The notes below the pieces were generated by a model. That model was not told where the DNA came from. It worked only from the letters and a program-made list of their open reading frames with translations, and ran no database searches. Below, piece after piece: positions 16,356-23,170 of a DNA stretch of 39,572 bases (the stretch's first letter is position 1; each line of letters starts with the position of its first letter). Made by a program: the position numbers and the translations under genes. The stretch is taken from NCBI GenBank assembly GCA_035552275.1, contig DASZLR010000110.1, positions 1-39,572 of the forward strand, written 5' to 3'. This stretch comes from DASVLX01 sp035552275 (GTDB lineage Bacteria > Actinomycetota > Actinomycetes > Mycobacteriales > Pseudonocardiaceae).

Positions 16356-17219
16356 GTGACCGATCCGTACGGTCAGCCGTCCCCCTACGGTCAGCAACCG
16401 CCGGGCGGCCAGCCCGGATACGGCCAGCAGCCACCCCCCGGCGGCCCCGCCTCACCGCCCTATGGCCAGCCCGCTGGGCAGCCGGCGGCCGGCTACGGCG
16501 CGCCGCCGCCCGGATACCCCGGTGGCGCGTATACGACCGGTCAGCCTGCCGGCTACCCGTACGGCCAGTCCCCGTACGCGGGCTGGGGGTCGAGGGTCGG
16601 CGCGTACCTCATTGACGGCCTTGCCAGCGGACTGCTCTTCACGATCGGTGTGATCTTCGCTATGGCGTTGCGGTCGGGTGTGGGGCTTATTCTTGCCCTG
16701 CTGTTTTACCTCGCCGGATTCGGCGTGCAAATTTACAACCGCTGGATTCTTGCCGGCCGTACCGGCCAGTCGTGGGGCAAGTCAATGCTTCACATTCGAT
16801 TGCTCGATGAGCAGACTGGCCAGCCCATCGGCGGCGGAATGGCATTCCTGCGGGACATCTGCCATATCGTTGACGGTCTGATCTGCTACATCGGTTACCT
16901 GTGGCCGCTGTGGGATGACAAGCGTCAGACTCTGGCTGACAAGATCGTGCACACCGTTGTGTTGCAGGGTGATCCGGCTGAGGTGGGTGGCCCCGGCGCT
17001 GGTGGCCAGCCTGGATATCAGCAGGCCGGCGGTTACCCGCAGCAGCCTGGATATCCGCAGCAGCCGGGCGGTTACCCCCAGCAGCAGCAACCGCAGCCCG
17101 GTTACCCGCAGCAACCGACTCAGCAGCCCGGTTATCCGCAGCAGCAGCCCGGATACCCGCCGCAACAGCCTCCGGGTTATCCGCAGCAGCCGGGCGGGTT
17201 CGGCGGTCCGCAGCAGTAA
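16356..17219 (+). CDS. RDD-family membrane protein with Pro/Gly/Gln/Tyr-rich tails
   Basis: 287 aa. Residues about 1-75 are a PYGQ/GQP-rich low-complexity tail, residues about 76-205 form an RDD domain (GSRVGAYLIDGLASGLL, then two or three hydrophobic helices, NRWILAGRTGQSWGKSMLHIRLLD, and WPLWDDKRQTLADKIVHTVVL), and the last 75 residues are PGYPQQ repeats. RDD proteins are small membrane proteins; some act in Na+/H+ exchange but most have no known role. GTG 16356 has GAGAGG 8 nt upstream; the frame opens earlier at 16314 but the added residues look unrelated. The RDD-coding part has visibly lower third-position GC than the neighbours. Confidence 0.85.
   Translation: MTDPYGQPSPYGQQPPGGQPGYGQQPPPGGPASPPYGQPAGQPAAGYGAPPPGYPGGAYTTGQPAGYPYGQSPYAGWGSRVGAYLIDGLASGLLFTIGVIFAMALRSGVGLILALLFYLAGFGVQIYNRWILAGRTGQSWGKSMLHIRLLDEQTGQPIGGGMAFLRDICHIVDGLICYIGYLWPLWDDKRQTLADKIVHTVVLQGDPAEVGGPGAGGQPGYQQAGGYPQQPGYPQQPGGYPQQQQPQPGYPQQPTQQPGYPQQQPGYPPQQPPGYPQQPGGFGGPQQ
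17007..17216 (+). repeat. In-gene PGYPQQ tandem repeat
   Basis: Degenerate tandem units coding for GGYPQQ, PGYPQQ and PGYPPQQ, about ten in number, at the 3' end of the RDD gene. Codons vary between units (ccg/cct, ggt/gga, tac/tat), so protein-level selection rather than recent slippage seems likely. Confidence 0.8.
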
Positions 17220-17257
17220 AACCAAACCGGACACTGTCAGTACTCCGGAGATCCGGC

Positions 17258-17710
17258 GTGGACATTTCGTGGGGTAGGCGTGGCCAGCAGGACGCTGGCC
17301 ACGCCGCTCTGCCGCGCCGAATGGCGCTGCCCGTCGGCGGCGCCGCACTCGCCGGCGGTGCTGCGGCGTATCTCTTCCTGACCAACCCGCATACCCATCA
17401 GGTTTTCGTCCCGTGTCCTTTTCGGATGCTGACCGGGCTGTACTGCCCGGCGTGCGGCGGTTTGCGGATGGTGCACGACGTTCTGCACGGCGACCTGGTG
17501 ACCGCGTTGCACGACAACGCCCTCGCGCTGCCGGCGGTGGTGCTCGGCTCGCTGGTCTGGTTGAACTGGGCGGTGGGCTGTTGGCGCGGTCGCTCACCGG
17601 TGACGGTGGCCAGACCCAGTTGGTTGTCTCCGGCTCTGCTCGTCGTGCTCGGCGTGTGGACGGTGGTGCGAAACCTGCCGTTCGGGCCGTTTCCCGCCCT
17701 GCACCCCTGA
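17258..17710 (+). CDS. DUF2752 membrane protein
   Basis: 150 aa. The DUF2752 signature is clear: CPFRMLTGLYCPACGGLR followed by MVHDVLHGD, with paired cysteines. Three hydrophobic segments are visible: GGAALAGGAAAYLFL, ALPAVVLGSLVWLNWAVG and PALLVVLGVWTVV. The family is widespread in actinomycetes and Bacteroidetes without a defined function; the Cys motif could bind metal. GTG 17258 is preceded by GGAG 7-10 nt upstream and lies 38 bp after the RDD gene, with recO 46 bp downstream. The pairing of RDD and DUF2752 genes suggests one transcription unit. Confidence 0.87.
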   Translation: MDISWGRRGQQDAGHAALPRRMALPVGGAALAGGAAAYLFLTNPHTHQVFVPCPFRMLTGLYCPACGGLRMVHDVLHGDLVTALHDNALALPAVVLGSLVWLNWAVGCWRGRSPVTVARPSWLSPALLVVLGVWTVVRNLPFGPFPALHP

Positions 17711-17756
17711 GCCGAATTTGCCCGATTGTGTCTGTGCGGCGTGCGACGATGAGAGT

Positions 17757-18545
17757 GTGAACCTCTACCGCGACACCGGTGTGGTGCTGCGGGTGCACAA
17801 GCTGGGTGAGGCGGACCGGATCGTCACCCTGCTCACCCGCCGGCACGGCAAGGTGCGCGCGGTGGCCAAGGGCGTGCGCCGGACCAAATCCCGGTTCGGT
17901 GCTCGGCTGGAGCCCTTCGGACATGTGGACGTGCAGTTCTACACCGGCCGCACGCTCGATGTGATCACCCAGGTGCAGACGGTCGACGCGTTCGGCATCG
18001 GCATCGTCGACGACTATCCCCGCTACACAGCGGGCTGCGCCGTCCTGGAGACCGCCGATCGGCTGGTCAGCGAGGAGCGCGAGCCCGCGGTCCGGCTGTA
18101 CCTGCTGGTGGCCGGGGCGCTGCGGTCGCTGTCGGCCGGTGAGCGGGATCCGTCATTGGTCCTGGACGCCTTTCTGCTGCGGGCAATGTCCTATGCCGGC
18201 TGGGAACCGGCGATCTCGGAGTGCGCTCGGTGCGGCGAGCCTGGCCCACATCAGGCCTTCAGCGTGCCGGGTGGCGGTTCGATGTGTCCGCGCTGCCGGC
18301 CGGCAGGAACCAGCAGCCCGACGTTGGAGACCCTGCGGCTGCTGCGGGCGTTGCTGCGCGGGGACTGGCCGGTCACTGATGTCGCGGACCAGTCGGCGCG
18401 ACGCGAGGCCAGTGGTCTGGTCGCCGCGCTGCTGCAATGGCATCTCGAACGTCAGCTCCGGTCGTTGCCGCTGGTGGAACGCCGGCCGGTGCTCGCCCGG
18501 CCCATTGCCAGTGCCGTCGCCGAGCCCGTGGCCGGCGACCAGTAG
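17757..18545 (+). CDS. recO: DNA repair protein RecO
   Basis: 262 aa. The N-terminal OB-fold (YRDTGVVLRVHKLGEADRIVTLLTRRHGKVRAVAKGVR) and the helical C-terminal domain with a four-Cys zinc site (CARCGEPG and CPRC) identify RecO. It helps RecR load RecA onto SSB-coated single strands and anneals complementary DNA. The start was moved to GTG 17757 (NLYRDTG), the family N-terminus; the frame opens at 17718 but those residues are Cys-rich and unrelated. It is followed by uppS 78 bp downstream, the standard actinobacterial pair. Confidence 0.95.
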   Translation: MNLYRDTGVVLRVHKLGEADRIVTLLTRRHGKVRAVAKGVRRTKSRFGARLEPFGHVDVQFYTGRTLDVITQVQTVDAFGIGIVDDYPRYTAGCAVLETADRLVSEEREPAVRLYLLVAGALRSLSAGERDPSLVLDAFLLRAMSYAGWEPAISECARCGEPGPHQAFSVPGGGSMCPRCRPAGTSSPTLETLRLLRALLRGDWPVTDVADQSARREASGLVAALLQWHLERQLRSLPLVERRPVLARPIASAVAEPVAGDQ

Positions 18546-18623
18546 GCCGCCGGGTCCCGGCTCGGGCGGTCGCGTTACCGTCCAAAGGCCCGACCGGGAT
18601 ATTCGAGCGAGGAGCGCCAGCGC

Positions 18624-19538
18624 ATGCTGCGAGCACGGGGGCACCGAGACCCGCGCCGGACCGATCCGGTGCGGCCGCCGGAGCCGCATCCCTCCGGGGC
18701 GCGCCCGCCGGCGATTCCGCGTGAGCTGGTGCCTCAGCACGTGGCGATCGTGATGGACGGCAACGGCCGATGGGCCAATCAGCGTGGCCTGCCACGTGTC
18801 GAAGGCCACAAGCGCGGCGAGACCGTGGTGCTGGACGTGGCGAAAGGCTGTATCGAACTCGGGATTCGTTGCTTGTCGCTGTTCGCCTTCTCGACGGAGA
18901 ACTGGAAGCGCAGTCCGGACGAGGTTCGCTTCCTGATGGGCTTCAACCGTGATGTGATCCATCGTCGGGTGGACGAGCTGGATGCCATGGGCGTGCGGGT
19001 GCGCTGGGCCGGTCGTCAGCCGAGGCTGTGGCGAAGCGTGGTGAACGAGCTGCGGATCGCCGAGCAGCGCACCGAGGGTAACAACGTGCTCGACCTCACC
19101 ATGTGTGTGAACTACGGCGGTCGCGCCGAGATCGCCGACGCGGCGCGGGAGCTCGCACGGCTGGCAGCGGCAGGCAAGATCAACCCGGATAAGGTGGATG
19201 AGCGGACGGTGGCCCGTCACCTGTACCAACCCGACCTGCCGGACGTGGACTTGTTGATCAGACCATCGGGCGAGCAGCGGGTCTCCAACTACCTGCTGTG
19301 GCAGTCCGCCTATGCGGAGATGGTGTTCCAGGACATCCTGTGGCCAGACTTCGACCGGCGGGACCTGTGGCGGGCCTGCGAGCAGTACGCCAGCCGGGAC
19401 CGCCGGTTCGGTGGGGCGATCGACGGCGCGATCAACTCGGCGGCTGGCGAGACGAACCCGGCCGACAGCGCGCTGACCGACTCAGTTGAGGAGATCGTGG
19501 GCGACACGGCCGACGCGCGATCCGGAGGAACAACATGA
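18624..19538 (+). CDS. uppS: Isoprenyl (Z-polyprenyl) diphosphate synthase
   Basis: 304 aa cis-prenyltransferase. MDGNGRWA, with the catalytic Asp at residue 45, is followed by GHKRGE, FSTENWKRSPDEV and, near the end, DLLIRPSGEQRVSNYLLWQ. It extends a short allylic diphosphate with isopentenyl diphosphate to make the C50-C55 lipid carrier for peptidoglycan and other glycans. The orthologous position in M. tuberculosis (Rv2361c) makes decaprenyl diphosphate; product chain length here cannot be read from sequence. ATG 18624 has GAGGAG about 10 nt upstream. The stop overlaps the next start (ATGA), so translation is coupled. Confidence 0.94.
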   Translation: MLRARGHRDPRRTDPVRPPEPHPSGARPPAIPRELVPQHVAIVMDGNGRWANQRGLPRVEGHKRGETVVLDVAKGCIELGIRCLSLFAFSTENWKRSPDEVRFLMGFNRDVIHRRVDELDAMGVRVRWAGRQPRLWRSVVNELRIAEQRTEGNNVLDLTMCVNYGGRAEIADAARELARLAAAGKINPDKVDERTVARHLYQPDLPDVDLLIRPSGEQRVSNYLLWQSAYAEMVFQDILWPDFDRRDLWRACEQYASRDRRFGGAIDGAINSAAGETNPADSALTDSVEEIVGDTADARSGGTT

Positions 19539-19963
19539 CCGACACCCGCGCGGCCAGTGCGACCGCTGCCCTGCTCACGGCTGCCCGGGAGGCGCTGGAG
19601 CGGTACGTGGACGTGCATGTCGACGACGATGGCGCGCTGTCCTTCCAACACGGTGAGGTGCCCTGCGCCGTCCAGGCCATCCAACTGGTCGAGGGCTTGG
19701 CGGTGCTGTCGCTGACCTGCGTGGTGGCTTGGGACCTGCCCGAGTCGCCGGAGCTGGCGTCGGCGGTGGCGCAGCGATCTGGCCAAGGCCTGTTCGGCAC
19801 CTTGGGGCTGGTGCGCGCCGAACGCGGCTTCGACGTGATTCTCCGCTACACATTCCCGGCCGAGGGCCTGGGCGAAGTGCAACTCGGCACGTTGCTGATG
19901 CTGGTGGTGTCCACGGCGTCGCAGGTGCGCACTGACCTGCTCGCCGACGTCAGCGGCCGGTAG
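19535..19963 (+). CDS. YbjN-like (type III secretion chaperone fold) protein
   Basis: 142 aa. The pattern VDVHVDDDGALSFQHGEVPCAVQAIQL, then a second alpha/beta half with FGTLGLVRAERGFDVILRYTFPAEGL, matches the YbjN/T3SS-chaperone-like fold found in many actinobacterial small proteins. No catalytic motif is seen. It occupies the place of Rv2360c next to uppS. It starts at ATG 19535 overlapping the uppS stop and ends 9 bp before the permease gene. The role is unknown. Family assignment is moderate because such folds are recognised mainly by profile. Confidence 0.7.
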   Translation: MTDTRAASATAALLTAAREALERYVDVHVDDDGALSFQHGEVPCAVQAIQLVEGLAVLSLTCVVAWDLPESPELASAVAQRSGQGLFGTLGLVRAERGFDVILRYTFPAEGLGEVQLGTLLMLVVSTASQVRTDLLADVSGR

Positions 19964-19972
19964 CCCGCGCGG

Positions 19973-21019
19973 ATGACGACCACGGTCGGCCGGCACGGCG
20001 AACGCCAGGAGGACCCGGGGCGGACTTCGCGATCATCGCGGCCGCGCCGCCGCCGGTTCACGTCCATGGAGTTGCTGTGCGCGGTGTTGGTGCTCGCTGT
20101 GGTCTTCCAGGACTGGCTGGCGCGAATACTCGATGTGCCCGCGCTGCGCACCGGGTCGACGGTGTTTGTCGCGGTCTGTGTGCAGGCACTGCCGTTCCTG
20201 GTGCTGGGGGTGCTGATCAGCGGCGCGATCGCGGCGTTCGTGTCCGCGCCGCTGCTGGCGCGGGTACTGCCGCGCAATCCAGCCGCGGCGGTGTGTGTCG
20301 CTGGCCTGGCCGGGGTCGCACTGCCGGGCTGCGAATGCGCATCGGTACCAGTGGCCCGCCGGCTCATGCAGCAGGGCGTACCGCAACCGGTGGCGCTGGC
20401 GTTCCTGCTGGCGGCGCCGGCTGTCAACCCCGTGGTGCTGGTGGCGACGGCGGTGGCGTTCCCGACCGCCCCGCAGATGGTGCTGGCCCGGTTTGGCGCT
20501 TCACTGGCGACCTCGGTGGTGATGGGCTGGTTGTGGACGCGGTTCGGGCGGGCCGAATGGATCGCTGAACGGGCGCTACGAGCGGTGCCGATGGCCGCCG
20601 GACGCGCCCGATGGGCGGTGTTCGCGGAAACCGCGCGCACCGATTTGGTGGACGCCGGCGGGTTTCTGATCATTGGCGCGTTCACCGCCGCGACGCTGAA
20701 TGTCTTGGTTCCGCGTTCGTGGTTCGCGGTTGTCGGGACGCACCCCGTGCTGGGTATCGCGGTGATGGCGATCCTGGCCGTGGTGCTTGCGCTGTGCAGT
20801 GAGGCGGACGCGTTCGTCGCGGCGTCCCTGGCGGCCCTGCCCTTGCTGCCGAGGCTGGTGTTTCTGGTTGTCGGGCCGGCGGTGGACGTCAAGCTGGTCG
20901 CGTTGCAGGTGGGCACTTTCGGCCGCCGGTTCGCCGCCCGGTTCGCGCCGATGGCGCTGGTCGTCGCGGTGGGCGCTGCAGTGGTGATCGGGCTGCTGGT
21001 GCTCGGCGGCTACCGGTAG
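19973..21019 (+). CDS. PF03773-family permease (ArsP/DUF318/YcgR-like)
   Basis: 348 aa membrane protein with about eight hydrophobic helices. A basic N-terminus (residues 1-35, Arg-rich) precedes the first helix. The signature GVALPGCECASVPVARRLMQ followed by FLLAAPAVNPVVLVATA is typical of PF03773, with the CEC motif in the first repeat; the second repeat carries ALCSEADAFVAASL. Some members export organoarsenicals, but those next to a TIGR03943 protein form a separate two-component type of unknown substrate. The genes downstream (TIGR03943 partner, then convergent zur-smtB) suggest a metal-linked role, which is inference. ATG 19973 lies 9 bp after the YbjN-like gene. Confidence 0.85.
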   Translation: MTTTVGRHGERQEDPGRTSRSSRPRRRRFTSMELLCAVLVLAVVFQDWLARILDVPALRTGSTVFVAVCVQALPFLVLGVLISGAIAAFVSAPLLARVLPRNPAAAVCVAGLAGVALPGCECASVPVARRLMQQGVPQPVALAFLLAAPAVNPVVLVATAVAFPTAPQMVLARFGASLATSVVMGWLWTRFGRAEWIAERALRAVPMAAGRARWAVFAETARTDLVDAGGFLIIGAFTAATLNVLVPRSWFAVVGTHPVLGIAVMAILAVVLALCSEADAFVAASLAALPLLPRLVFLVVGPAVDVKLVALQVGTFGRRFAARFAPMALVVAVGAAVVIGLLVLGGYR

Positions 21020-21027
21020 GGGCGGGC

Positions 21028-21768
21028 ATGCGGCGGGAAACCCAGAATGTGTTGTTGGTGCTGGTCGGCGGCGCGCTGTTGAAGATCGCCCTGAACGGCA
21101 GCTACCTCCGCTATGTCCGGCCGAGTATCCAGCCGTGGCTGATCGCGTCCGGGGTGGTCATGGTCGTGCTGGCGGCGGTGGCGATTGTCCGCGACATTCG
21201 GTCCTATCACGCCACTGAGCAACCGGCCGCCGATCATGACGGCCATCGGCACGGCAGCCGCAGCAGTTGGCTCCTGGTGGTGCCGGTGTTGGCGATCTTC
21301 CTGATCGCGCCGCCCGCGCTGGGCGCCGACGCGGTCGCCCGGGCCGGGGGCCGGACGATCATTTCCCAGGCGGCGCCGGCGGTGACCCAGCAGGGCGCGG
21401 CGGCCTTTCCACCGCTGCCGGCCGAACCGGTGGTGCCGCTGTCGATGAGCGAATTCGTCACCCGGAGTGTCTGGGACGCGACCGGATCACTGAACAGCCG
21501 GGTGGTGCGGCTGACCGGATTCGTGGCGCATGAGGGCGGCTCCACGTATCTGGCCAGGCTGGTCATCACCTGCTGCGCGGCGGACGCGACCCCGGTGAAG
21601 GTGACATTGGTCGGCGCCGGCGCGGACGCCCAGCGGGACGACCAGTGGCTGGCCGTCGACGGGCGGATTCGACCCGGTTCTGCCACCCAGCACAACGACT
21701 ACACGCCCACCTTTGACGTGGTGACGGTTGCGCCGATCGCCACGCCCGCTGATCCCTACGAGTACTAG
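21028..21768 (+). CDS. TIGR03943-family permease partner protein
   Basis: 246 aa. Two N-terminal helices (LLVLVGGALLKIAL and WLIASGVVMVVLAAVAIV) are followed by a His-rich loop (DHDGHRHG), a third helix (WLLVVPVLAIFLIAP), and an extracytoplasmic domain with LVITCCAADATPVKV. This layout is that of the TIGR03943 (YcgQ-like) proteins, always paired with a PF03773 permease, here 8 bp upstream. The HDGHRHG loop and the CC pair could bind a metal. Its stop codon shares the palindrome CTAG with the stop of zur on the other strand, so the two genes converge with no space for a terminator. Confidence 0.86.
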   Translation: MRRETQNVLLVLVGGALLKIALNGSYLRYVRPSIQPWLIASGVVMVVLAAVAIVRDIRSYHATEQPAADHDGHRHGSRSSWLLVVPVLAIFLIAPPALGADAVARAGGRTIISQAAPAVTQQGAAAFPPLPAEPVVPLSMSEFVTRSVWDATGSLNSRVVRLTGFVAHEGGSTYLARLVITCCAADATPVKVTLVGAGADAQRDDQWLAVDGRIRPGSATQHNDYTPTFDVVTVAPIATPADPYEY

Positions 21769-22178
21769 GCGCAGTCCGCGCAGGTGCCGAAAACCTCGAC
21801 GGTGTGGCTGACGTCGGCGAAACCATGCTCGGCGGCCACCCGGCTGGCCCAGGTCTCGACCGTCGGCCCCTCGACCTCCACCGTGTGGCCGCAGCGGCGA
21901 CACACCAAATGGTGGTGGTGATGACTGGAGCAGCGCCGATAGATCGCCTCGCCGGCCGCCGTGCGCAGGACGTCGATCTCGTGTGCCTCGGCCAGCGACT
22001 GCAAGGTGCGGTAGACCGTGGTCAGTCCGATGCCCTCGCCCCGCTGCCGCAGCTGTTCGTGCAGTTCCTGGGCCGACCGGAAATCATCGGTCTGATTGAG
22101 CAGGGCGACAACCGCGGCGCGTTGCCGGGTGGCCCGCAGCCCGGGGACCGGTGGTGCACTCCGAGCGGTGCTGGTCAC
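21765..22178 (-). CDS. zur: Fur-family zinc uptake regulator Zur
   Basis: 137 aa. The winged helix (LRATRQRAAVVALLNQTDDFRSAQELH and GIGLTTVYRTLQSLAEAHEIDVLRT) is followed by the metal domain with SSHHHHHLVCRRCGHTVEVEG and, at the end, FGTCADCA. The two CxxC pairs make the structural zinc site, and the HHHHH/E residues the sensory site. With the smtB partner directly upstream, as in the Rv2358-Rv2359 pair of M. tuberculosis, Zur is preferred over Fur. Its GTG start overlaps the smtB stop (GTGA). When zinc-loaded it should repress uptake genes; no Zur box was recognised inside the window. Confidence 0.93.
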   Translation of the reverse strand: MTSTARSAPPVPGLRATRQRAAVVALLNQTDDFRSAQELHEQLRQRGEGIGLTTVYRTLQSLAEAHEIDVLRTAAGEAIYRRCSSHHHHHLVCRRCGHTVEVEGPTVETWASRVAAEHGFADVSHTVEVFGTCADCA

Positions 22179-22621
22179 GAGTGTTCCCTGGCCGGGCCGG
22201 CCGGCCGCGCCGCGGTGCCGCCGGCAGACGCCGGAGCGCCTTCCTCCACGTGCGTCACGGCGTCCAGGACGATATGCGCGAGATGGTCGTCCACCAGCCG
22301 GTAGACGACCTCCCGGCCGTGCCGCTCACCCTCCACCACGCCGGCTGCCTTCAGAATGCGCAAATGCTGGCTGATCAGCGGTTGGGTCACGCCGAGGAGG
22401 GCGACCAGTTCGTGCACGCATCGCTCGGCATCGCGCAGTTGCAGCACGATGGCGATCCTTACTGGTGCGGCGAGCGCGCGCAGGAGATCGCCGGCCGCGG
22501 TCAGGGTCCGGTGCGGGTGTGCTGGCGCCGGCTGCGGCCGAACCCGGTCGGGGGAGTGCACGTTGTCTTCGGCGTCAGCCCGCGGCCGGGCAGCTGCGGC
22601 GTCGGCGCTCACGGCGGGCAT
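22175..22621 (-). CDS. smtB: ArsR/SmtB-family metal-responsive repressor
   Basis: 148 aa. The winged helix lies at residues about 43-120: DLLRALAAPVRIAIVLQLRDAERCVHELVALL, then VTQPLISQHLRILKAAGVVEGERHGREVVYRLVDDHLAHIV. The C-terminal helix has DDHLAHIVLDAVTHVEE, which supplies Asp/His ligands for an alpha5-type zinc site as in SmtB and the Rv2358 protein. Zinc binding releases the repressor from its own promoter, and it co-regulates zur. The N-terminal 40 residues are low-complexity. ATG 22621 has GAGAGG 6 nt upstream. The operon order smtB-zur matches mycobacteria, where the two respond in opposite senses to zinc. Confidence 0.9.
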   Translation of the reverse strand: MPAVSADAAAARPRADAEDNVHSPDRVRPQPAPAHPHRTLTAAGDLLRALAAPVRIAIVLQLRDAERCVHELVALLGVTQPLISQHLRILKAAGVVEGERHGREVVYRLVDDHLAHIVLDAVTHVEEGAPASAGGTAARPAGPAREHS

Positions 22622-22683
22622 CCGTCCTCTCCGGTGGATCGATCGCCGGATCGCCGGCTGATGATGAAGGGCTGTCGGTGTCC

Positions 22684-22689
22684 ATCGTA
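22684..22689 (-). promoter_or_regulatory. Candidate -10 box for smtB-zur
   Basis: Minus-strand TACGAT fits TANNNT, about 62 nt before the smtB ATG. No clear -35 was seen. The palindrome at 22732-22746 would lie about 55-70 nt upstream of the start point. Confidence 0.35.
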
Positions 22690-22731
22690 TGCGTTCGCTG
22701 GGACTTCGCTGCGACGTTGGCCGGGAGAGCG

Positions 22732-22746
22732 TGACAGCGACTGTCA
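22732..22746. promoter_or_regulatory. Perfect palindrome upstream of smtB-zur
   Basis: TGACAGCGACTGTCA: 6-bp arms around CGA. A further TGTCAG half-site follows at 22754-22759, overlapping the stop of the small membrane gene. It may be an operator for SmtB or another repressor; no T-tract supports a terminator role. Confidence 0.4.
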
Positions 22747-22754
22747 GCCGATTG

Positions 22755-23039
22755 TCAGCGCAGCAGGCTGGCCGCGACGGCGGCGAGGATCAGCAGGATG
22801 ACCACCCGCAGCACGCGTTCCGATGGCCGCAGCACTCGCCAGGTCGCCGCGAGCAGCACCACCAGGCCCACTCCGAGCAGCCCCAACAGCACGATGCCGA
22901 TGACTCCGCGCAGTACGACGCCGAGCAGGAACATCAGCAGGACCAGCCCAAACACCGCGGCCGGTGGCACCCGCGCCAGCGGGCCGTTCCCGGGTATGAG
23001 CGTCGCTCGGCTGGATCGGCCGAAGCGGCTGGACGGCAT
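22755..23039 (-). CDS. Small integral membrane protein, unknown function
   Basis: 94 aa. A Ser/Arg-rich N-terminus (about 25 residues) precedes strongly hydrophobic sequence: VFGLVLLMFLLGVVL, VIGIVLLGLLGVGLVVLLAA and, after a basic loop RVLRPSERVL, VVILLILAAVAASLL, so three membrane helices are likely. ATG 23039 has AGGAGG 8 nt upstream and was preferred over the longer frame opening at 23117, whose extra residues are encoded by a 10-bp tandem repeat. No family is recognised. It lies between glyS (divergent) and smtB (same strand, 133 bp downstream). Confidence 0.75.
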   Translation of the reverse strand: MPSSRFGRSSRATLIPGNGPLARVPPAAVFGLVLLMFLLGVVLRGVIGIVLLGLLGVGLVVLLAATWRVLRPSERVLRVVILLILAAVAASLLR

Positions 23040-23059
23040 GGTGTCCTCCTTGGCGATGT

Positions 23060-23099
23060 CAATCCCGGTCAATCCAGGCCAACCCCGGCCAATCCCCCG
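23060..23099. repeat. Four tandem 10-bp repeats in the glyS / small-membrane-gene intergenic region
   Basis: Units CAATCCCGGT, CAATCCAGGC, CAACCCCGGC and CAATCCCCCG, contiguous from 23060. The 10-bp period matches a DNA helical turn and does not keep the reading frame, so it is not coding. On the minus strand each unit contains a TTG(A/G)C-like core. It lies 20 nt upstream of the small membrane gene start, in its 5' UTR or promoter. Confidence 0.7.
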
Positions 23100-23121
23100 G
23101 TCGGGTATATCGCACACAGGT

Positions 23122-23127
23122 TAGGCT
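23122..23127 (+). promoter_or_regulatory. Candidate -10 box for glyS
   Basis: TAGGCT fits TANNNT. The start point would be near 23134 and the 5' UTR about 37 nt, holding the GGAG Shine-Dalgarno at 23162-23165. No clear -35 was seen. Confidence 0.35.
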
Positions 23128-23170
23128 GGCGTTCTTCCGTGCATCATGGCTCAACCCGTATGGAGTGTCC

